Of a stretch of DNA of 64,000 bases, positions 19,012-29,369 are shown piece by piece. Position numbers and translations under genes: made by a program. The stretch comes from Prochlorococcus marinus XMU1402. Lineage in GTDB: Bacteria; Cyanobacteriota; Cyanobacteriia; PCC-6307; Cyanobiaceae. The notes under the pieces are model-generated. The model worked only from the letters and a program-made list of their open reading frames with translations. It was not told the DNA's origin and did not search any database. The DNA lies in assembly GCF_017696205.1 (NCBI RefSeq), contig NZ_JAAORD010000001.1, positions 1 to 64,000 of the forward strand, given 5' to 3'. Position 1 is the first letter of the stretch. Each line of letters starts with the position of its first letter.

Positions 19012-20136
19012 ATGGCTGATTTTTACCAAATACTTGGAGTTTCAAGAGATGCTGATGCGGATACCTTAAAAAGGGCTTATAGAAAATTAGCAAGGCAATA
19101 TCATCCTGATGTAAATAAAGAACCAGGTGCTGAAGATAAATTTAAAGAAATTGGCAAGGCTTACGAAGCATTAGCCGATCCTGAAACAAGAGCTAGATAT
19201 GATCAGTTTGGAGAAGCCGGCCTTGGCGGTGCAGCTGGAATGCCTGATATGGGTGATATGGGCGGATTTGCAGATTTATTTGAAACTTTTTTTAATGGCT
19301 TTGGTGGACAAAATCCACAGGGAGGGAGAACTCAAAGAAGAGGCCCTCAACAAGGAGATGATTTAAGGTATGACCTTAATGTTGAATTTAAAGATGCAAT
19401 ATTTGGTCAACAAAGAGAAATTAAAATTCCTCATCTTGAGACATGTGAAGTCTGTAAAGGGACAGGTGCTAAACCAGGAACAGGTCCAAAAACTTGTTCT
19501 ACATGTGGAGGAAGTGGACAAGTTAGACGAGCTACAAGAACACCTTTTGGTAATTTCACACAAGTAGCTGAATGTCCTTCATGTAATGGAACAGGTCAGA
19601 TAATTGCAGATCCATGCTTAAGTTGCGGTGGTAATGGAGTAAAGCAAGTCAGAAAAAAATTAAGAATTAATATTCCCGCAGGAGTTGATACCGGTACTAA
19701 ATTAAGAGTTTCTGGAGAGGGAAATGTCGGTTTGAAAGGGGGTCCACCAGGAGACCTTTATGTTTTTATCAAGGTTAAAAATGATTCAAAACTTAAAAGA
19801 GATGGTGTGACTATTTCCTCAGAAATAGCTGTAAATTATTTACAAGCTATTCTAGGTGACACTGTTCAAATTACTACAGTTGACGGAAATGTTAATTTAA
19901 AAATTCCAAGTGGAACTCAGCCAAATACAACTCTTTCACTTGAGAACAAAGGAGTACCTAGACTTGGTAATCCAGTTGCTAGAGGAAATCATGAAGTCCT
20001 AGTAAAGGTAAAATTACCAACTCGTATAACTGACGAAGAACGAAAACTTTTAGAGAGTTTAGCTTCTCAATATTCAGATAAAAATATAAATTCTAGTAGT
20101 GGACTATTTAGTAAATTATTTGGCAAAGAATCTTAA
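19012..20136 (+). CDS. dnaJ: Chaperone DnaJ, type I
   Basis: DnaJ delivers substrates to DnaK and stimulates its ATPase. All class I parts are present in 374 aa: the J domain with YHPDVNK (HPD near residue 32), a Gly/Phe linker with [16 protein letters not shown], and four zinc-finger motifs [24 protein letters not shown] and CLSCGGNG from about 145 to 210, then the C-terminal substrate domains. The stop codon shares a base with the next start, so the following small gene is translationally coupled. Confidence 0.97.
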   Translation: MADFYQILGVSRDADADTLKRAYRKLARQYHPDVNKEPGAEDKFKEIGKAYEALADPETRARYDQFGEAGLGGAAGMPDMGDMGGFADLFETFFNGFGGQNPQGGRTQRRGPQQGDDLRYDLNVEFKDAIFGQQREIKIPHLETCEVCKGTGAKPGTGPKTCSTCGGSGQVRRATRTPFGNFTQVAECPSCNGTGQIIADPCLSCGGNGVKQVRKKLRINIPAGVDTGTKLRVSGEGNVGLKGGPPGDLYVFIKVKNDSKLKRDGVTISSEIAVNYLQAILGDTVQITTVDGNVNLKIPSGTQPNTTLSLENKGVPRLGNPVARGNHEVLVKVKLPTRITDEERKLLESLASQYSDKNINSSSGLFSKLFGKES

Positions 20137-20366
20137 TGACTTCTTTAAAACATTTGGATCTTAAATCTGTTCCATGTCCTTTAAATATTGTCAAAATTAA
20201 ATTGGCGTTAGAGAAGTTATCCAAAAATGAACTACTTATAGTTGAACTAGATAAAGGTGAACCAGAAGAAATGGTATTAAATAATTTAAAAGAAATGGGA
20301 TGTTTGTTTAAACAAATCAAAGAAAATGAAAAATTTATAAAAATAAAAATATTGAATGAAAACTAG
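20136..20366 (+). CDS. TusA/SirA-family sulfurtransferase-like small protein
   Basis: The 76-aa protein has the TusA fold pattern: LDLKSVPCPLNIVKIKLALEKLSKNELLIVELDKGEPEE, with the conserved Cys at about residue 14, then a second alpha-beta unit. TusA proteins carry persulfide sulfur on the cysteine of CPxP. Here the motif reads CPLN, so the cysteine is kept and the second proline is not. The start ATG overlaps the dnaJ stop by one base and its end overlaps the rsgA start by 11 bases, which places it firmly in this operon. Sulfur donor and acceptor are unknown. Confidence 0.82.
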   Translation: MTSLKHLDLKSVPCPLNIVKIKLALEKLSKNELLIVELDKGEPEEMVLNNLKEMGCLFKQIKENEKFIKIKILNEN

Positions 20367-21273
20367 TTGTAAACATTTAGGTTTAGTTACAAAAAAATTT
20401 AATGATTTTTTTTTAGTTGACTTGAAAAATCAAGAAAACTTTGTAAATAGTGAAAGATTTTTATGTAAAGTGAAGAAGTCTATAAATTTCAAAGATCAAT
20501 TAATTTATGTTGGAGATAAAGTAGTAATTGACAGTATTGATCTTAAAAGCAAACGCGCAGTAATAACAAGTCTAAAAAAAAGAAAAAATTTATTAGCTAG
20601 ACCTTCAGTTGCAAATATTTCTAATATATATATAACTTTTTCCGTTAAAGAGCCAGAATTAAATTTATCTCAAGTGAATAGGTTTTTGATATCAGCAGAA
20701 TCAATGGGTGTTGAAGTGTCATTAGTTTTGACAAAGTGTGATTTAATTTCAGATACAAGAAGATCTTACTTACTTGATAAATTTGAGAATTGGGGTTATC
20801 AAGCAATAACTTTAAATTTGCAGAAATCTTATTATTTTAGAAATTTGTTAGCTGAGTTAAAGCAAAAAGAGTCTTCAATATTTATGGGCCCATCAGGAGT
20901 CGGAAAAACTACTTTGCTGAATATGATAATTCCAGGCCTTAAAAATAGTACTGCTCCAGTTTCCAGTAAAATTAAAAGAGGGAAAAATACTACTCGAAAT
21001 GTTGAGTTATTTTCCATATCAAATCAAAGTTACATTGTGGACACTCCTGGTTTTAATATGCAACCTTTAGAGGTTGATATTAGGTTACTACCAAATCTTT
21101 ATTCAGAAATATATAAACAAGTAATTGATGAAGGAATTAGATGTAAATTTCGCAATTGCTTACATGTGAATGATGAAGGCTGTAATTTAAATAAATCTTT
21201 TGAAAGATATTCTTTTTATAAACAAATGATCGAGTCTTCTAAGAGTCACTATTCTCAAAACCAGGAAGATTAA
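20356..21273 (+). CDS. rsgA: Ribosome small-subunit GTPase RsgA
   Basis: RsgA is a circularly permuted GTPase that checks late 30S assembly. The motifs appear in permuted order: TKCD (G4) near residue 122, then [12 protein letters not shown] (G1) near 178, then DTPGFN (G3) near 228. An N-terminal OB fold precedes them, and the C-terminal zinc knuckle has [14 protein letters not shown]. At 305 aa it matches the family. It overlaps the TusA-like gene upstream and, tail to tail, the last 35 bases of ybaB. Confidence 0.95.
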   Translation: MKTSCKHLGLVTKKFNDFFLVDLKNQENFVNSERFLCKVKKSINFKDQLIYVGDKVVIDSIDLKSKRAVITSLKKRKNLLARPSVANISNIYITFSVKEPELNLSQVNRFLISAESMGVEVSLVLTKCDLISDTRRSYLLDKFENWGYQAITLNLQKSYYFRNLLAELKQKESSIFMGPSGVGKTTLLNMIIPGLKNSTAPVSSKIKRGKNTTRNVELFSISNQSYIVDTPGFNMQPLEVDIRLLPNLYSEIYKQVIDEGIRCKFRNCLHVNDEGCNLNKSFERYSFYKQMIESSKSHYSQNQED

Positions 21274-21589
21274 GATTTAATCCACCAGTCAAATCATTCA
21301 TCCTTTCTTTCATAGTTGTAGTAGATAATTCATGAGCTTTTTGAATAGCTTGTAAGATGTTTTGCTCTATTTTTTCTTTATCTGAATTTAAAATATTTTC
21401 TTGCACTTCTACCTTTAAAGGAAGTTGGTTGCCACTTATCCAGACTTTTATCATTTCATCATCGCTTTTTCCTTCAATCTCCATATTTTCAAGTTCATCT
21501 TGTAATTTTTGAGCATCTTGTTGAATTTGTTTAGCTTTTTTAAAAGCTTCTGTAAGTTGTCCAAAGTTAGGAAGTCCAAAACCCGCCAT
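21239..21589 (-). CDS. YbaB/EbfC nucleoid-associated protein
   Basis: The 116-aa protein belongs to the YbaB/EbfC family of small DNA-binding dimers. It shows [40 protein letters not shown], the core pattern with [17 protein letters not shown] and [19 protein letters not shown]. The C-terminal 12 codons overlap the convergent rsgA end. The 18-base gap to murB upstream suggests transcription with murC-murB. Confidence 0.9.
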   Translation of the reverse strand: MAGFGLPNFGQLTEAFKKAKQIQQDAQKLQDELENMEIEGKSDDEMIKVWISGNQLPLKVEVQENILNSDKEKIEQNILQAIQKAHELSTTTMKERMNDLTGGLNLNLPGFENSDS

Positions 21590-21607
21590 TTTATAAAAAA
21601 AGTTTCT

Positions 21608-22501
21608 TTAATTAGGATAGTCAAAACCAATCATTCTTACTTCCGGTTGCAAATAAATTCCTTTGTTTTGTAGTACTTTTTGTTGAATTACAGTTATTAA
21701 TTCATAAATATCTTTTGAACTTGCTGAAGAATTATTAATTATAAAATTTGAATGTAATGAAGAAATTTCAGCACCGCCAATTTTAAATCCCTTTAAACCC
21801 ATATCATCAATTAATTTTGCTGCATAATTATTTTCAGGATTTTTAAACACACTACCAAAACTTGGTTGATGATATGGCTGTGTTTCTGTTTTTAATTTAA
21901 GGTTATTTTTGGTTGTTTGAATTAATTGTTTGAGATTTCCATTAGGCTCAAAATGTAGTCTTGCACCAACTATTGTCAAATCATTGCCTTGAAAAGAGCT
22001 GAATCTATACTCAAAATTGATATCTTTTTTTTCAATTTCAAGTTTTTCATGAGTTTTATTATTTATAACTTTTACGGAAATAAGATTTTTTGCAAGCGAT
22101 AAATTACCTGTACCAGCATTCATATAAATTGCTCCTCCTAATGTTCCTGGAATTCCTACAGCCCATTCACCTCCTTGTAATCCATTCTTAGCAAGAGCAT
22201 TAGATAATGTTGGGAGCATTACCCCGGCTTCCGCTTCAACAATTCCCGAATATGGTTCTATTGTTAATGACTTCATTTTTTTTGTACATATAACTATACC
22301 TTTTATGAAAATATCATTTATTAAAAGATTTGAACCTGCGCCAATTATTTGGCATTTTTGTTTGTTTAAATTGGCCCATTTTATTAGATAAAAAAATTCC
22401 TCTAAATTTCTTGGCTCAGCAAAATATTCAGCTACTCCTCCCACTTTTATGGTTGTATAATTACTTAGATTACATTTCTTAGAAAAAAACTTTTTATTCA
22501 T
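21608..22501 (-). CDS. murB: UDP-N-acetylenolpyruvoylglucosamine reductase
   Basis: MurB reduces UDP-GlcNAc-enolpyruvate to UDP-MurNAc with FAD and NADPH. The 297-aa protein starts MNKKFFSKKCNLSNYTTIKVGGVAEYF, then has IIGAGSNLLINDIFIKGIVI, the FAD-binding GGEWAVGIPGTLGGAIYMNAGTGN, YRFSSFQGNDLTIVGA, PSFGSVFKNP with the proton-donor serine, and LQPEVRMIG at the end. murC lies 12 bases upstream on the same strand. Confidence 0.96.
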   Translation of the reverse strand: MNKKFFSKKCNLSNYTTIKVGGVAEYFAEPRNLEEFFYLIKWANLNKQKCQIIGAGSNLLINDIFIKGIVICTKKMKSLTIEPYSGIVEAEAGVMLPTLSNALAKNGLQGGEWAVGIPGTLGGAIYMNAGTGNLSLAKNLISVKVINNKTHEKLEIEKKDINFEYRFSSFQGNDLTIVGARLHFEPNGNLKQLIQTTKNNLKLKTETQPYHQPSFGSVFKNPENNYAAKLIDDMGLKGFKIGGAEISSLHSNFIINNSSASSKDIYELITVIQQKVLQNKGIYLQPEVRMIGFDYPN

Positions 22502-22513
22502 AAATTAGTTTAG

Positions 22514-23926
22514 TTAAGTATTGTTCTTTTCATTTAAAATTGACCAGAAATTATGACAATCCCCAGCTCCCATATTCAAAATCAAATCGCCTTTTTGAGT
22601 TAATTCGTAAAAATTCTTTGTAATTTCATAATAATTATTTATGAAACTTACATTTTTGTTTTTTCTATAAATCAGATCAGTGATAATTTTCGAAGTAATA
22701 TTATCTTCGTTTATTTCTCCTGCTCCATAAATACTAGTTACATAAATAATATCTGCTTTTGATAATTCTTCAGCGAATTCTTTACTAAATTGCTTTGCTC
22801 GTGAGTATCTATGAGGTTGAAATATTGCGATTAATCTACTTTTATGAAGTTTATTATTATTTTTTGGCTTAATAAATAATCTTCCTAATTTAATCGTCTC
22901 TTTTATTTCATTTGGATGATGAGCATAATCATCATATAAATTTCTTTCATCGATTTGTCCTCTGAATTCAAATCTTTTTTTTGGCAGTTTAAGGTATTTT
23001 ATATTTTCCTTAATTTTTAAAAAATCTATACCTATCATTCTTGAAGCTGCTATTGCAGCAGTGATATTAGATAAATTGTGTAACCCTGGAACTGGAATAT
23101 TTATGGTACTTATGAAATTTCCATTTTCGTAATATTTTCCAATCGTATGACTTATATTAATTTCAGTCGGAATTAAAGCATAAGCAACGTTGATTGGAGT
23201 AGTGTTCGACCACTTATTTTCAGAATAAAAATTATTCCGCGTAATTTCACAATCAAAATTAATTAATAATTTTTTAGAATTTTTAGCGAAATTATTAAAA
23301 GAAGATATCACTTCCCCTAAATTAGAGAAATGATCACAATGATCAAAATCAATGTTATTAATTATTCCAATATTGGATTTATATTGACTTATTGTGCCAT
23401 CAGACTCATCAACTTCAGCTACTAAGAATTTTGTATCTTCTAAGTGACAATTAGAATTGTAAATAGGAATTATTCCCCCAGTTATTGAAGAAGAACTATG
23501 CGTGCATAACTCAAGCAGTGTGGAAAGAAATGTACTTGTTGATGTTTTTCCATGGCTTCCTGCAACAGCTAATGAAGTATAAGACTGCATTAACATTGCA
23601 AGAATCTCTGAACGATGTTTTACTGAAAAATTTTTTTTTCTACAATATGATAATTCTTCATTTTCAGGCTTGATTGCTGTGCTTACAACAAAATTAATCA
23701 ATTTGTTGTTAAATTTTGAAGTTATAAATTTAATATTTTGTTTAATTTGAGAACTAAAGATAATTGCACCTAATTTCTCTAATTTTTTAGTTTCATTGTT
23801 TTTAACTAAATCCGAACCTGAAACTGAATAGCCTTTTTTCAGTAAACCAATTGCAAGTGCTGACATTCCAATACCTCCAACCCCAATAAAATGAAAATGA
23901 TTTTTCGGTATTAATTCTTTATCCAA
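22514..23926 (-). CDS. murC: UDP-N-acetylmuramate--L-alanine ligase
   Basis: MurC adds L-alanine to UDP-MurNAc. The 470-aa protein has the N-terminal Rossmann motif HFHFIGVGGIGMSALAIGLL, the ATP loop AGSHGKTSTSTFLSTLLE near residue 118, NIDFDHCDHFSN near 190, LHNLSNITAAIAASRMIGI near 280 and DYAHHPNEI near 338, the usual Mur ligase order. It is the first gene of a murC-murB-ybaB cluster on the minus strand. The promoter would lie in the 193-base gap shared with gap2. Confidence 0.96.
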   Translation of the reverse strand: MDKELIPKNHFHFIGVGGIGMSALAIGLLKKGYSVSGSDLVKNNETKKLEKLGAIIFSSQIKQNIKFITSKFNNKLINFVVSTAIKPENEELSYCRKKNFSVKHRSEILAMLMQSYTSLAVAGSHGKTSTSTFLSTLLELCTHSSSSITGGIIPIYNSNCHLEDTKFLVAEVDESDGTISQYKSNIGIINNIDFDHCDHFSNLGEVISSFNNFAKNSKKLLINFDCEITRNNFYSENKWSNTTPINVAYALIPTEINISHTIGKYYENGNFISTINIPVPGLHNLSNITAAIAASRMIGIDFLKIKENIKYLKLPKKRFEFRGQIDERNLYDDYAHHPNEIKETIKLGRLFIKPKNNNKLHKSRLIAIFQPHRYSRAKQFSKEFAEELSKADIIYVTSIYGAGEINEDNITSKIITDLIYRKNKNVSFINNYYEITKNFYELTQKGDLILNMGAGDCHNFWSILNEKNNT

Positions 23927-24077
23927 TGTTTATCTTTTACTTAAATTAAAATAACTTCAAAGTAAAATTTTGGTATTTTTTCTTAAAAAAAAAAGACTTT
24001 TTCTCTGGAATTAATACAAAACTAGACTTATTTGCTTAATAAATCAAAAAAACCTTACGTTATTGCACAAAATTCAG

Positions 24078-24083
24078 TATGAT
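24078..24083 (+). promoter_or_regulatory. Possible -10 box for gap2
   Basis: TATGAT lies about 37 bases before the gap2 ATG, in the divergent murC-gap2 gap. It matches the bacterial -10 consensus in five of six bases. No convincing -35 element is visible, which is common for this lineage, so the assignment rests on one hexamer. Confidence 0.3.
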
Positions 24084-24119
24084 CAGCAACTTAGGTTAAT
24101 CATTTAGAAATTATTAGTT

Positions 24120-25142
24120 ATGACTTTGCGTGTTGCAATTAACGGGTTTGGCAGAATTGGTCGAAACTTTATGCGTTGTTGGCTCAGTAGAGGTGCTTAC
24201 ACCAATATTGAAGTAGTTGGTATTAACGTAACTTCAGATCCTAAGACTAATGCTCATCTTTTAAAATATGACTCAGTCCTTGGTCAACTTGATGGTGTTG
24301 ATATTCAGTATACTGATGACACTTTTGTAATTAATAATAAGACAATCAAGTGTTTCTCCGATAGAAATCCACTGAATCTCCCCTGGAAAGAATGGGGTGT
24401 AGATTTGGTTATTGAATCAACAGGAGTTTTTAATACAGATGTTGGAGCAAGCAAGCACTTAGAGGTTGGAGCAAAAAAAGTTATCTTAACTGCTCCGGGT
24501 AAGGGTGCTGGAGTTGGTACTTATGTAGTTGGAGTTAATGCTGATACTTATAACCATAAAGACTATGATATTTTGAGTAATGCTAGTTGTACTACCAACT
24601 GCTTAGCTCCAGTAGTGAAAGTTTTAGATCAAACTTTTGGTATTAATAAAGGTCTGATGACTACAATTCACAGTTATACAGGTGATCAAAGAATTCTAGA
24701 TAATAGTCATAGAGATTTAAGAAGAGCGAGGGCCGCTGCTACTAATATTGTTCCAACTTCTACAGGAGCTGCTAAAGCGGTTGCACTAGTTTACCCAGAA
24801 ATGAAAGGCAAATTGACAGGAATTGCGATGAGGGTCCCTACACCTAACGTTTCAGCTGTGGATTTCGTTTTCGAATCTTCTAAATCTGTCACAAGCGAAG
24901 AAGTAAATAATGCTCTTAAGGAAGCATCTTTAGGTTCAATGAAGGGCATTATTAAGTATGGTGATGAACCTTTAGTATCAAGCGATTATGCAGGTACTAA
25001 TGAATCATCAATTGTCGATAGTGATTTGACCATGTGTATAGGAGATAATCTTGTGAAGGTCTTAGCATGGTATGACAACGAGTGGGGTTATAGCCAGAGA
25101 GTTGTAGATTTAGCAGAGATTGTCGCTAAAAATTGGGAATAA
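24120..25142 (+). CDS. gap2: Glyceraldehyde-3-phosphate dehydrogenase, photosynthetic (Gap2) type
   Basis: This enzyme reduces 1,3-bisphosphoglycerate in the Calvin cycle, with NADPH or NADH. The 340-aa protein has [18 protein letters not shown] for the dinucleotide fold, the active site [17 protein letters not shown] with the catalytic cysteine near residue 155, [34 protein letters not shown] and [15 protein letters not shown]. The [14 protein letters not shown] stretch and overall likeness to chloroplast GapA/B support Gap2 rather than glycolytic Gap1. Its stop abuts the stop of convergent thiL with no spacer. Confidence 0.95.
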   Translation: MTLRVAINGFGRIGRNFMRCWLSRGAYTNIEVVGINVTSDPKTNAHLLKYDSVLGQLDGVDIQYTDDTFVINNKTIKCFSDRNPLNLPWKEWGVDLVIESTGVFNTDVGASKHLEVGAKKVILTAPGKGAGVGTYVVGVNADTYNHKDYDILSNASCTTNCLAPVVKVLDQTFGINKGLMTTIHSYTGDQRILDNSHRDLRRARAAATNIVPTSTGAAKAVALVYPEMKGKLTGIAMRVPTPNVSAVDFVFESSKSVTSEEVNNALKEASLGSMKGIIKYGDEPLVSSDYAGTNESSIVDSDLTMCIGDNLVKVLAWYDNEWGYSQRVVDLAEIVAKNWE

Positions 25143-26129
25143 TTAAAAGTGTTTAAAAGGTGTATTTTTTAATAATTCATCTTTTTTATTATTTTTAAAT
25201 TCTATTGATGGTTCACCATTAGCAAAATAGCCAATTTTGTTAATATTTTTATCTATTCTGGTTAAATTGGTTGCCCATTTTTTGGGCAATGAGAAAACTA
25301 ATTCATAATCTTCACCTCCAAAAAAATAAAACTCATCCCATTTATCTCCTTTTGGCCAATCCTTATCTTTGGGTATTTTTTTATAATTTAAAATTGCTTT
25401 ACATTTGCTAGAGATTGCTAGATCTTGCACGGCTTGAAATAGTCCATCACTACTATCAGTACATCCTATTTTGTATATTTTTTTATTGGGACGAGTTTTA
25501 AGGAGATTTTTTAGAAAATTTGGGTAAACCTGAGGGCGACAAAAATGCTCTATGGACTTACTGATTAATCTTTCAGTAAGCGAAACATTATTATCGAAAT
25601 TCATTTGACTCTGTATCATAAATCCTAATTTGCTAAGACCATGAATCCCTGTAGTTAAAATAATATCGCCAGGTTTACACGCATTCCTTCGTAATTCAAG
25701 TTCGCCTTGAATCCCAAAGGCAGTTATCGATATAGTTTTTTGATTCCCTTTTGAGCAATCTCCTCCAAGAATTATTCCACCATATTTTTTTAAAGCTTTA
25801 TTTATTCCTTTATACACCTCTTCAACCCAAAACCACTCAGTTTTAGCCGGTAGTATTAAGCTTATTGTAATTCCTATGGTTTTCTTACTACCACTGGATA
25901 ATAAGTCTGAGATGTTGCTCACAACTGCTTTCCATCCAAGGTCTTTAGGGCAAATAGTAAAGTCATTGAAATGAATATTTTCAACCAAAGAATCATTATT
26001 GATAAGTAAGTCATCATTTCTAGTTTTGATTAAAGCGCAATCATCAATAACTTGATTTTTGGGCATAAATTTCCCAAGCCTATTAATCAATTCTTTTTCA
26101 CCAATATCTTCTAATGTTTCTTTATGCAT
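25143..26129 (-). CDS. thiL: Thiamine-monophosphate kinase
   Basis: ThiL makes thiamine diphosphate from the monophosphate. Seen in the 328-aa protein: the N-terminal GEKELINRLGKFMPKN, DDCALIKTRNDDLLINNDSLVENIHF with metal and ATP ligands, LGWKAVVSNISDLLSSGSK, IILGGDCSKGN, DSSDGLFQAVQDL near residue 225 and FFGGEDYELVFSLP near 280. It overlaps the cyclophilin gene by eight bases, so the two are likely one transcript. Confidence 0.94.
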   Translation of the reverse strand: MHKETLEDIGEKELINRLGKFMPKNQVIDDCALIKTRNDDLLINNDSLVENIHFNDFTICPKDLGWKAVVSNISDLLSSGSKKTIGITISLILPAKTEWFWVEEVYKGINKALKKYGGIILGGDCSKGNQKTISITAFGIQGELELRRNACKPGDIILTTGIHGLSKLGFMIQSQMNFDNNVSLTERLISKSIEHFCRPQVYPNFLKNLLKTRPNKKIYKIGCTDSSDGLFQAVQDLAISSKCKAILNYKKIPKDKDWPKGDKWDEFYFFGGEDYELVFSLPKKWATNLTRIDKNINKIGYFANGEPSIEFKNNKKDELLKNTPFKHF

Positions 26130-27213
26130 TTAATTTAAGGTTTTCAATACCGTCTAAAACATCAATTGAGATTATTGTGTCATCTTTGGTTAGCTCTTCT
26201 AATACATCAAAACCATCTACAACATAACCAAAGGCAGCATTTCTTCCATCAATTAAATTGCGACCTGCTGGATTTAATTCTGCTTCGTATAAAAAGAAGA
26301 AAAATTGCGATGATCCATCATCAACTGCCGTATTTGAATGAGACCACCCTAGAGTCCCAAGTGTTGCGAAAGGTAATGTTGGTGTCTCTGTGTAAAGCCC
26401 TAAATCTTCAAAAGTTTGATTATAAAAAGTTTCTTTCTCATCAGGGATTCTAATTTCTAGAGGAACGTGACGTTCTTTATTTGTTTCGGGATCTATATAA
26501 CCAATTGATTCACCAATTGGATCACCTGTTTGTAACACAAAAAATTCTTCTGCTCTATTAATGGGTAAATCTTTGTAGAAATTTTTTGAAGATAAATCTA
26601 CAAATGCTCCTGCTGTAAGTGGAGCGTTAAATCCATCTATAATAGCTTTCATGTCTCCTTTGGAGGTTTTTATATTGACTTTCGCTCTGCCTAGTAATCT
26701 TGGAAGATTATCAAACTCTTCCGGAATATCGTAAGGAAATTGATTTGGAAGGAAATATTCTTCTAATCCACCTATTTTATCTAAAGCCTCTTTGCGGGTA
26801 GATACAAATGAGTACTTATCCTTTGCTTTGGAATGATCTTGAAGAGTTTCAAAATTTTCTTTGAGTTCTAAAAATGTTTTTTCAGCAATTTTCTTTTTAT
26901 CCTTTGGTAAATCATCAATAATTCGACTTTGGTATTTTTTTAGTAAAGATTGACATTTTGTAACAGTTTTCGTAAGAGCGGGCCACCTTCCTCCTCTAAC
27001 AAGATCACTAGTTTCTTCCAATTTATGTTGAATTTCTTGCAATTCAACTTGCTTGATAGGGAGAGCGTTTCTGAGGATTGCATTAGGGTCTTTTACTGCA
27101 TTTCCAGTAGGTAAATCAGCGCGAACTTCAATCGGTTTAAAGAGAAAAACTTGAAAAATTATGATAGATAGAATTAAGAAAAGTTTGTTCTGATTTGATA
27201 AGAATTTTTGCAT
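26122..27213 (-). CDS. Lumenal cyclophilin-type peptidyl-prolyl isomerase (Cyp38-like)
   Basis: I start the gene at the ATG whose first base is 27213, giving about 363 aa beginning [20 protein letters not shown], a signal peptide. A longer reading to 27309 would run antisense through the start of efp and lose the signal. A helical N-terminal domain (about residues 40-170) is followed by a divergent cyclophilin domain with [36 protein letters not shown] and [14 protein letters not shown]. This matches plant Cyp38/TLP40, which helps photosystem II assembly in the thylakoid lumen. The isomerase site looks degenerate, as in that group. Confidence 0.85.
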   Translation of the reverse strand: MQKFLSNQNKLFLILSIIIFQVFLFKPIEVRADLPTGNAVKDPNAILRNALPIKQVELQEIQHKLEETSDLVRGGRWPALTKTVTKCQSLLKKYQSRIIDDLPKDKKKIAEKTFLELKENFETLQDHSKAKDKYSFVSTRKEALDKIGGLEEYFLPNQFPYDIPEEFDNLPRLLGRAKVNIKTSKGDMKAIIDGFNAPLTAGAFVDLSSKNFYKDLPINRAEEFFVLQTGDPIGESIGYIDPETNKERHVPLEIRIPDEKETFYNQTFEDLGLYTETPTLPFATLGTLGWSHSNTAVDDGSSQFFFFLYEAELNPAGRNLIDGRNAAFGYVVDGFDVLEELTKDDTIISIDVLDGIENLKLNA

Positions 27214-27255
27214 AGCACTCTTGCAGGTTATGATCCTTGGGGATGTAATACAGGA

Positions 27256-27816
27256 ATGATTTCCAGTAACGATTTTCGCACAGGTACCACCATCGAATTG
27301 GATGGACAAGTTTGGCGCGTTGTAGAATTTCTACATGTCAAGCCTGGTAAGGGTTCTGCTTTTGTGCGAACAAAATTAAAATCAGTTCAAAGCGGCAATG
27401 TAGTTGAAAAAACTTTTCGAGCCGGAGAATCAGTACAGCAGGCTATCTTAGAGAAGTCTAACCTCCAACATACTTATGTGGAGTCTGGAGATTATGTTTT
27501 TATGGATATGACAAGTTTTGAAGAAACAAGACTTTCTGCTGAACAAATCGGAAGAGGTTCAAAGTATTTGAAAGAAGGAATGGAGGTTAACGTTGTTTTT
27601 TACAATGATAAAGTTTTAGAAGTTGAACTTCCTATATCTATCACTTTAAAAGTCACAGAAACTGATCCTGGGGTTAAAGGCGATACAGCAAGTGGGGGCA
27701 CAAAACCAGCTATTCTAGAAACAGGTGCTCAAGTTATGGTCCCTTTGTTTATTTCTGTAGGAGAAATGATAAAGGTTGATACTCGTAACGATAGTTATCT
27801 TGGACGTGAAAATTAA
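27256..27816 (+). CDS. efp: Translation elongation factor P
   Basis: EF-P relieves ribosome stalling at polyproline. Starting at the ATG at 27256 gives 186 aa beginning [44 protein letters not shown], the standard N-terminus; a TTG at 27208 would add 16 unlikely residues. The loop KPGKGSA carries the lysine that other bacteria modify; the modifying system is not seen here. Domains II and III follow, with [25 protein letters not shown] at the end. Its stop overlaps the accB start by one base. Confidence 0.95.
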   Translation: MISSNDFRTGTTIELDGQVWRVVEFLHVKPGKGSAFVRTKLKSVQSGNVVEKTFRAGESVQQAILEKSNLQHTYVESGDYVFMDMTSFEETRLSAEQIGRGSKYLKEGMEVNVVFYNDKVLEVELPISITLKVTETDPGVKGDTASGGTKPAILETGAQVMVPLFISVGEMIKVDTRNDSYLGREN

Positions 27817-28337
27817 TGGCTATGAAATTAGATCATGAAGACTTAAATCGCTTAATAGAGAAAATCTCAACAAGCGATATTCAAGAATTCTCCCTTGAAG
27901 GAGAAGATTTTAAACTTGAAATAAAGAGGAACTTGTTTGATCAGAATCAATTACCTAATAATTTGGTTTCTAACAATTCTGTTCCTAATAATTCATTTGA
28001 TAAGCAAATAATTTCAAGTCAAAAATCCATAAACGAAAATGTTTCGATTTCTAATGTCCCAGAAACTCCTCAAGTTGCCCCTCCTGGACGCTCAGATCTT
28101 ACTGAAATCACTTCTCCTATGGTTGGAACCTTTTATAGGGCTGCAGCTCCTGGTGAGGAGCCTTTCGTCGAAGTAGGGAATATTGTTAAGGTTGGTCAAA
28201 CCATCTGTATATTGGAAGCGATGAAATTGATGAATGAAATTGAATCTGAATTTAATGCTGAAATAGTAGAGATTCTTGTTGAAAATGGAACCCCGGTTGA
28301 ATTTGGTCAAGTTTTAATGCGTGTTAAGCAGTCTTGA
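27816..28337 (+). CDS. accB: Biotin carboxyl carrier protein of acetyl-CoA carboxylase
   Basis: AccB carries the carboxyl group on biotin for fatty-acid synthesis. The 173-aa protein has an N-terminal DHEDLNRLIEKISTSDIQEFSLEG region, an Asn/Ser-rich linker, and the biotinyl domain: ITSPMVGTFYRAAAPGEEPFVEVGNIVKVGQTICILEAMKLMNEIE, with the biotinylated lysine in EAMKLMNE. The start codon overlaps the efp stop, and the efp-accB pairing is common in bacteria. The 3' end overlaps convergent pdxA by 24 bases. Confidence 0.96.
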   Translation: MAMKLDHEDLNRLIEKISTSDIQEFSLEGEDFKLEIKRNLFDQNQLPNNLVSNNSVPNNSFDKQIISSQKSINENVSISNVPETPQVAPPGRSDLTEITSPMVGTFYRAAAPGEEPFVEVGNIVKVGQTICILEAMKLMNEIESEFNAEIVEILVENGTPVEFGQVLMRVKQS

Positions 28338-29345
28338 ATTTCTTGTCATTTCAATTGCAGTTTTTATAGCCTCAATCATGCTTTGAGATTGAGCTATTCC
28401 TTTGCCAGCAATATCAAACCCTGTTCCATGATCTGGAGATGTTCTGACAAAAGGTAAGCCTAGTGTGGTATTGACTGAGTAATTAAGAGCGATAACTTTC
28501 ATTGGTATTAAACCTTGATCATGATACATAGCAAGAATCCCATTATGTGTTTCAGTATCTTTGTTTCTCCAAGCTTTTGCAGAGGAATTCCAGCAACTAT
28601 CAGGAGATAAAGGGCCTATTAATTTAATATCTTTATTTTTTTCATTCCAAGCAATTAATGAGTCATTAAGCCAAATTTTTTCTTCATTGCCTAAAAGGCC
28701 TTCTTCGCCAGCATGAGGGTTTAATCCGGCCACTTTTAAAGTAGGATTCTCAATATATGTACTACAAAACTTTTTTAAGAGATCTAGTTTTGAGTGAATT
28801 AATTCTATTGTTAGAAGTTTGGGAACTTCGCAAAGAGCTACGTGAGTTGTAGCGAGTAAAGTATTAAATCTCCAACCTGTAATTGGTGACTTAGCAGTAA
28901 ATAACATTCCAACATTTTTTACTCCACATGATTTTGCTAATACTTCGGTCTGTCCAGAGAAATGATGACCCGCCAATGACCATGATTTCTTGCAAATTGG
29001 GCCAGTTACAAGTGCTGAATTAGGATATTGTTTTACTATTTCAATTGCTTTTATTAAGTATTTGAAACTTGAATTTCCATAACTTGATTTAGAAGGATTA
29101 TTAGACGAAGAAATTTCGAGATCATGAATTTGAAAATTATTGGGATTTGCGATATTTTTTACTCCTAGAGATCTAAGATTTTTATATGTATTTTGTAAAT
29201 TTTTATTGGATCCGACTAAAATATATTCAATATTTTCTGGTATTTGTCGAGAAAATAGTGCTTTTAGAATTATTTCAGGTCCTATTCCAGACTCATCTCC
29301 AATACTTATTACAACTTTAAAATTATTTTTACTATTAAAGTTCAT
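28314..29345 (-). CDS. pdxA: 4-hydroxythreonine-4-phosphate dehydrogenase
   Basis: PdxA oxidises 4-phosphohydroxy-threonine in the DXP-dependent pyridoxal phosphate pathway. The 343-aa protein shows VVISIGDESGIGPEIILKAL at the start, ALVTGPICKKSWSLAGHHFSGQTEVLA near residue 115, GLNPHAGEEGLLGNEE near 205 and AMYHDQGLIPMKV near 275, including histidines that bind the metal. The FDIAGKGIAQSQSMIEAI end is also standard. It lies 24 bases downstream of the SDR gene on the same strand. Confidence 0.95.
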   Translation of the reverse strand: MNFNSKNNFKVVISIGDESGIGPEIILKALFSRQIPENIEYILVGSNKNLQNTYKNLRSLGVKNIANPNNFQIHDLEISSSNNPSKSSYGNSSFKYLIKAIEIVKQYPNSALVTGPICKKSWSLAGHHFSGQTEVLAKSCGVKNVGMLFTAKSPITGWRFNTLLATTHVALCEVPKLLTIELIHSKLDLLKKFCSTYIENPTLKVAGLNPHAGEEGLLGNEEKIWLNDSLIAWNEKNKDIKLIGPLSPDSCWNSSAKAWRNKDTETHNGILAMYHDQGLIPMKVIALNYSVNTTLGLPFVRTSPDHGTGFDIAGKGIAQSQSMIEAIKTAIEMTRNSRLLNTH

Positions 29346-29369
29346 AACAAGGTTTCAAGATTGTTACTT

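Noticed and set aside
27214..27309. Longer start for the cyclophilin, antisense through the efp start.
   Set aside because: The added residues are the reverse reading of efp and would hide the signal peptide.
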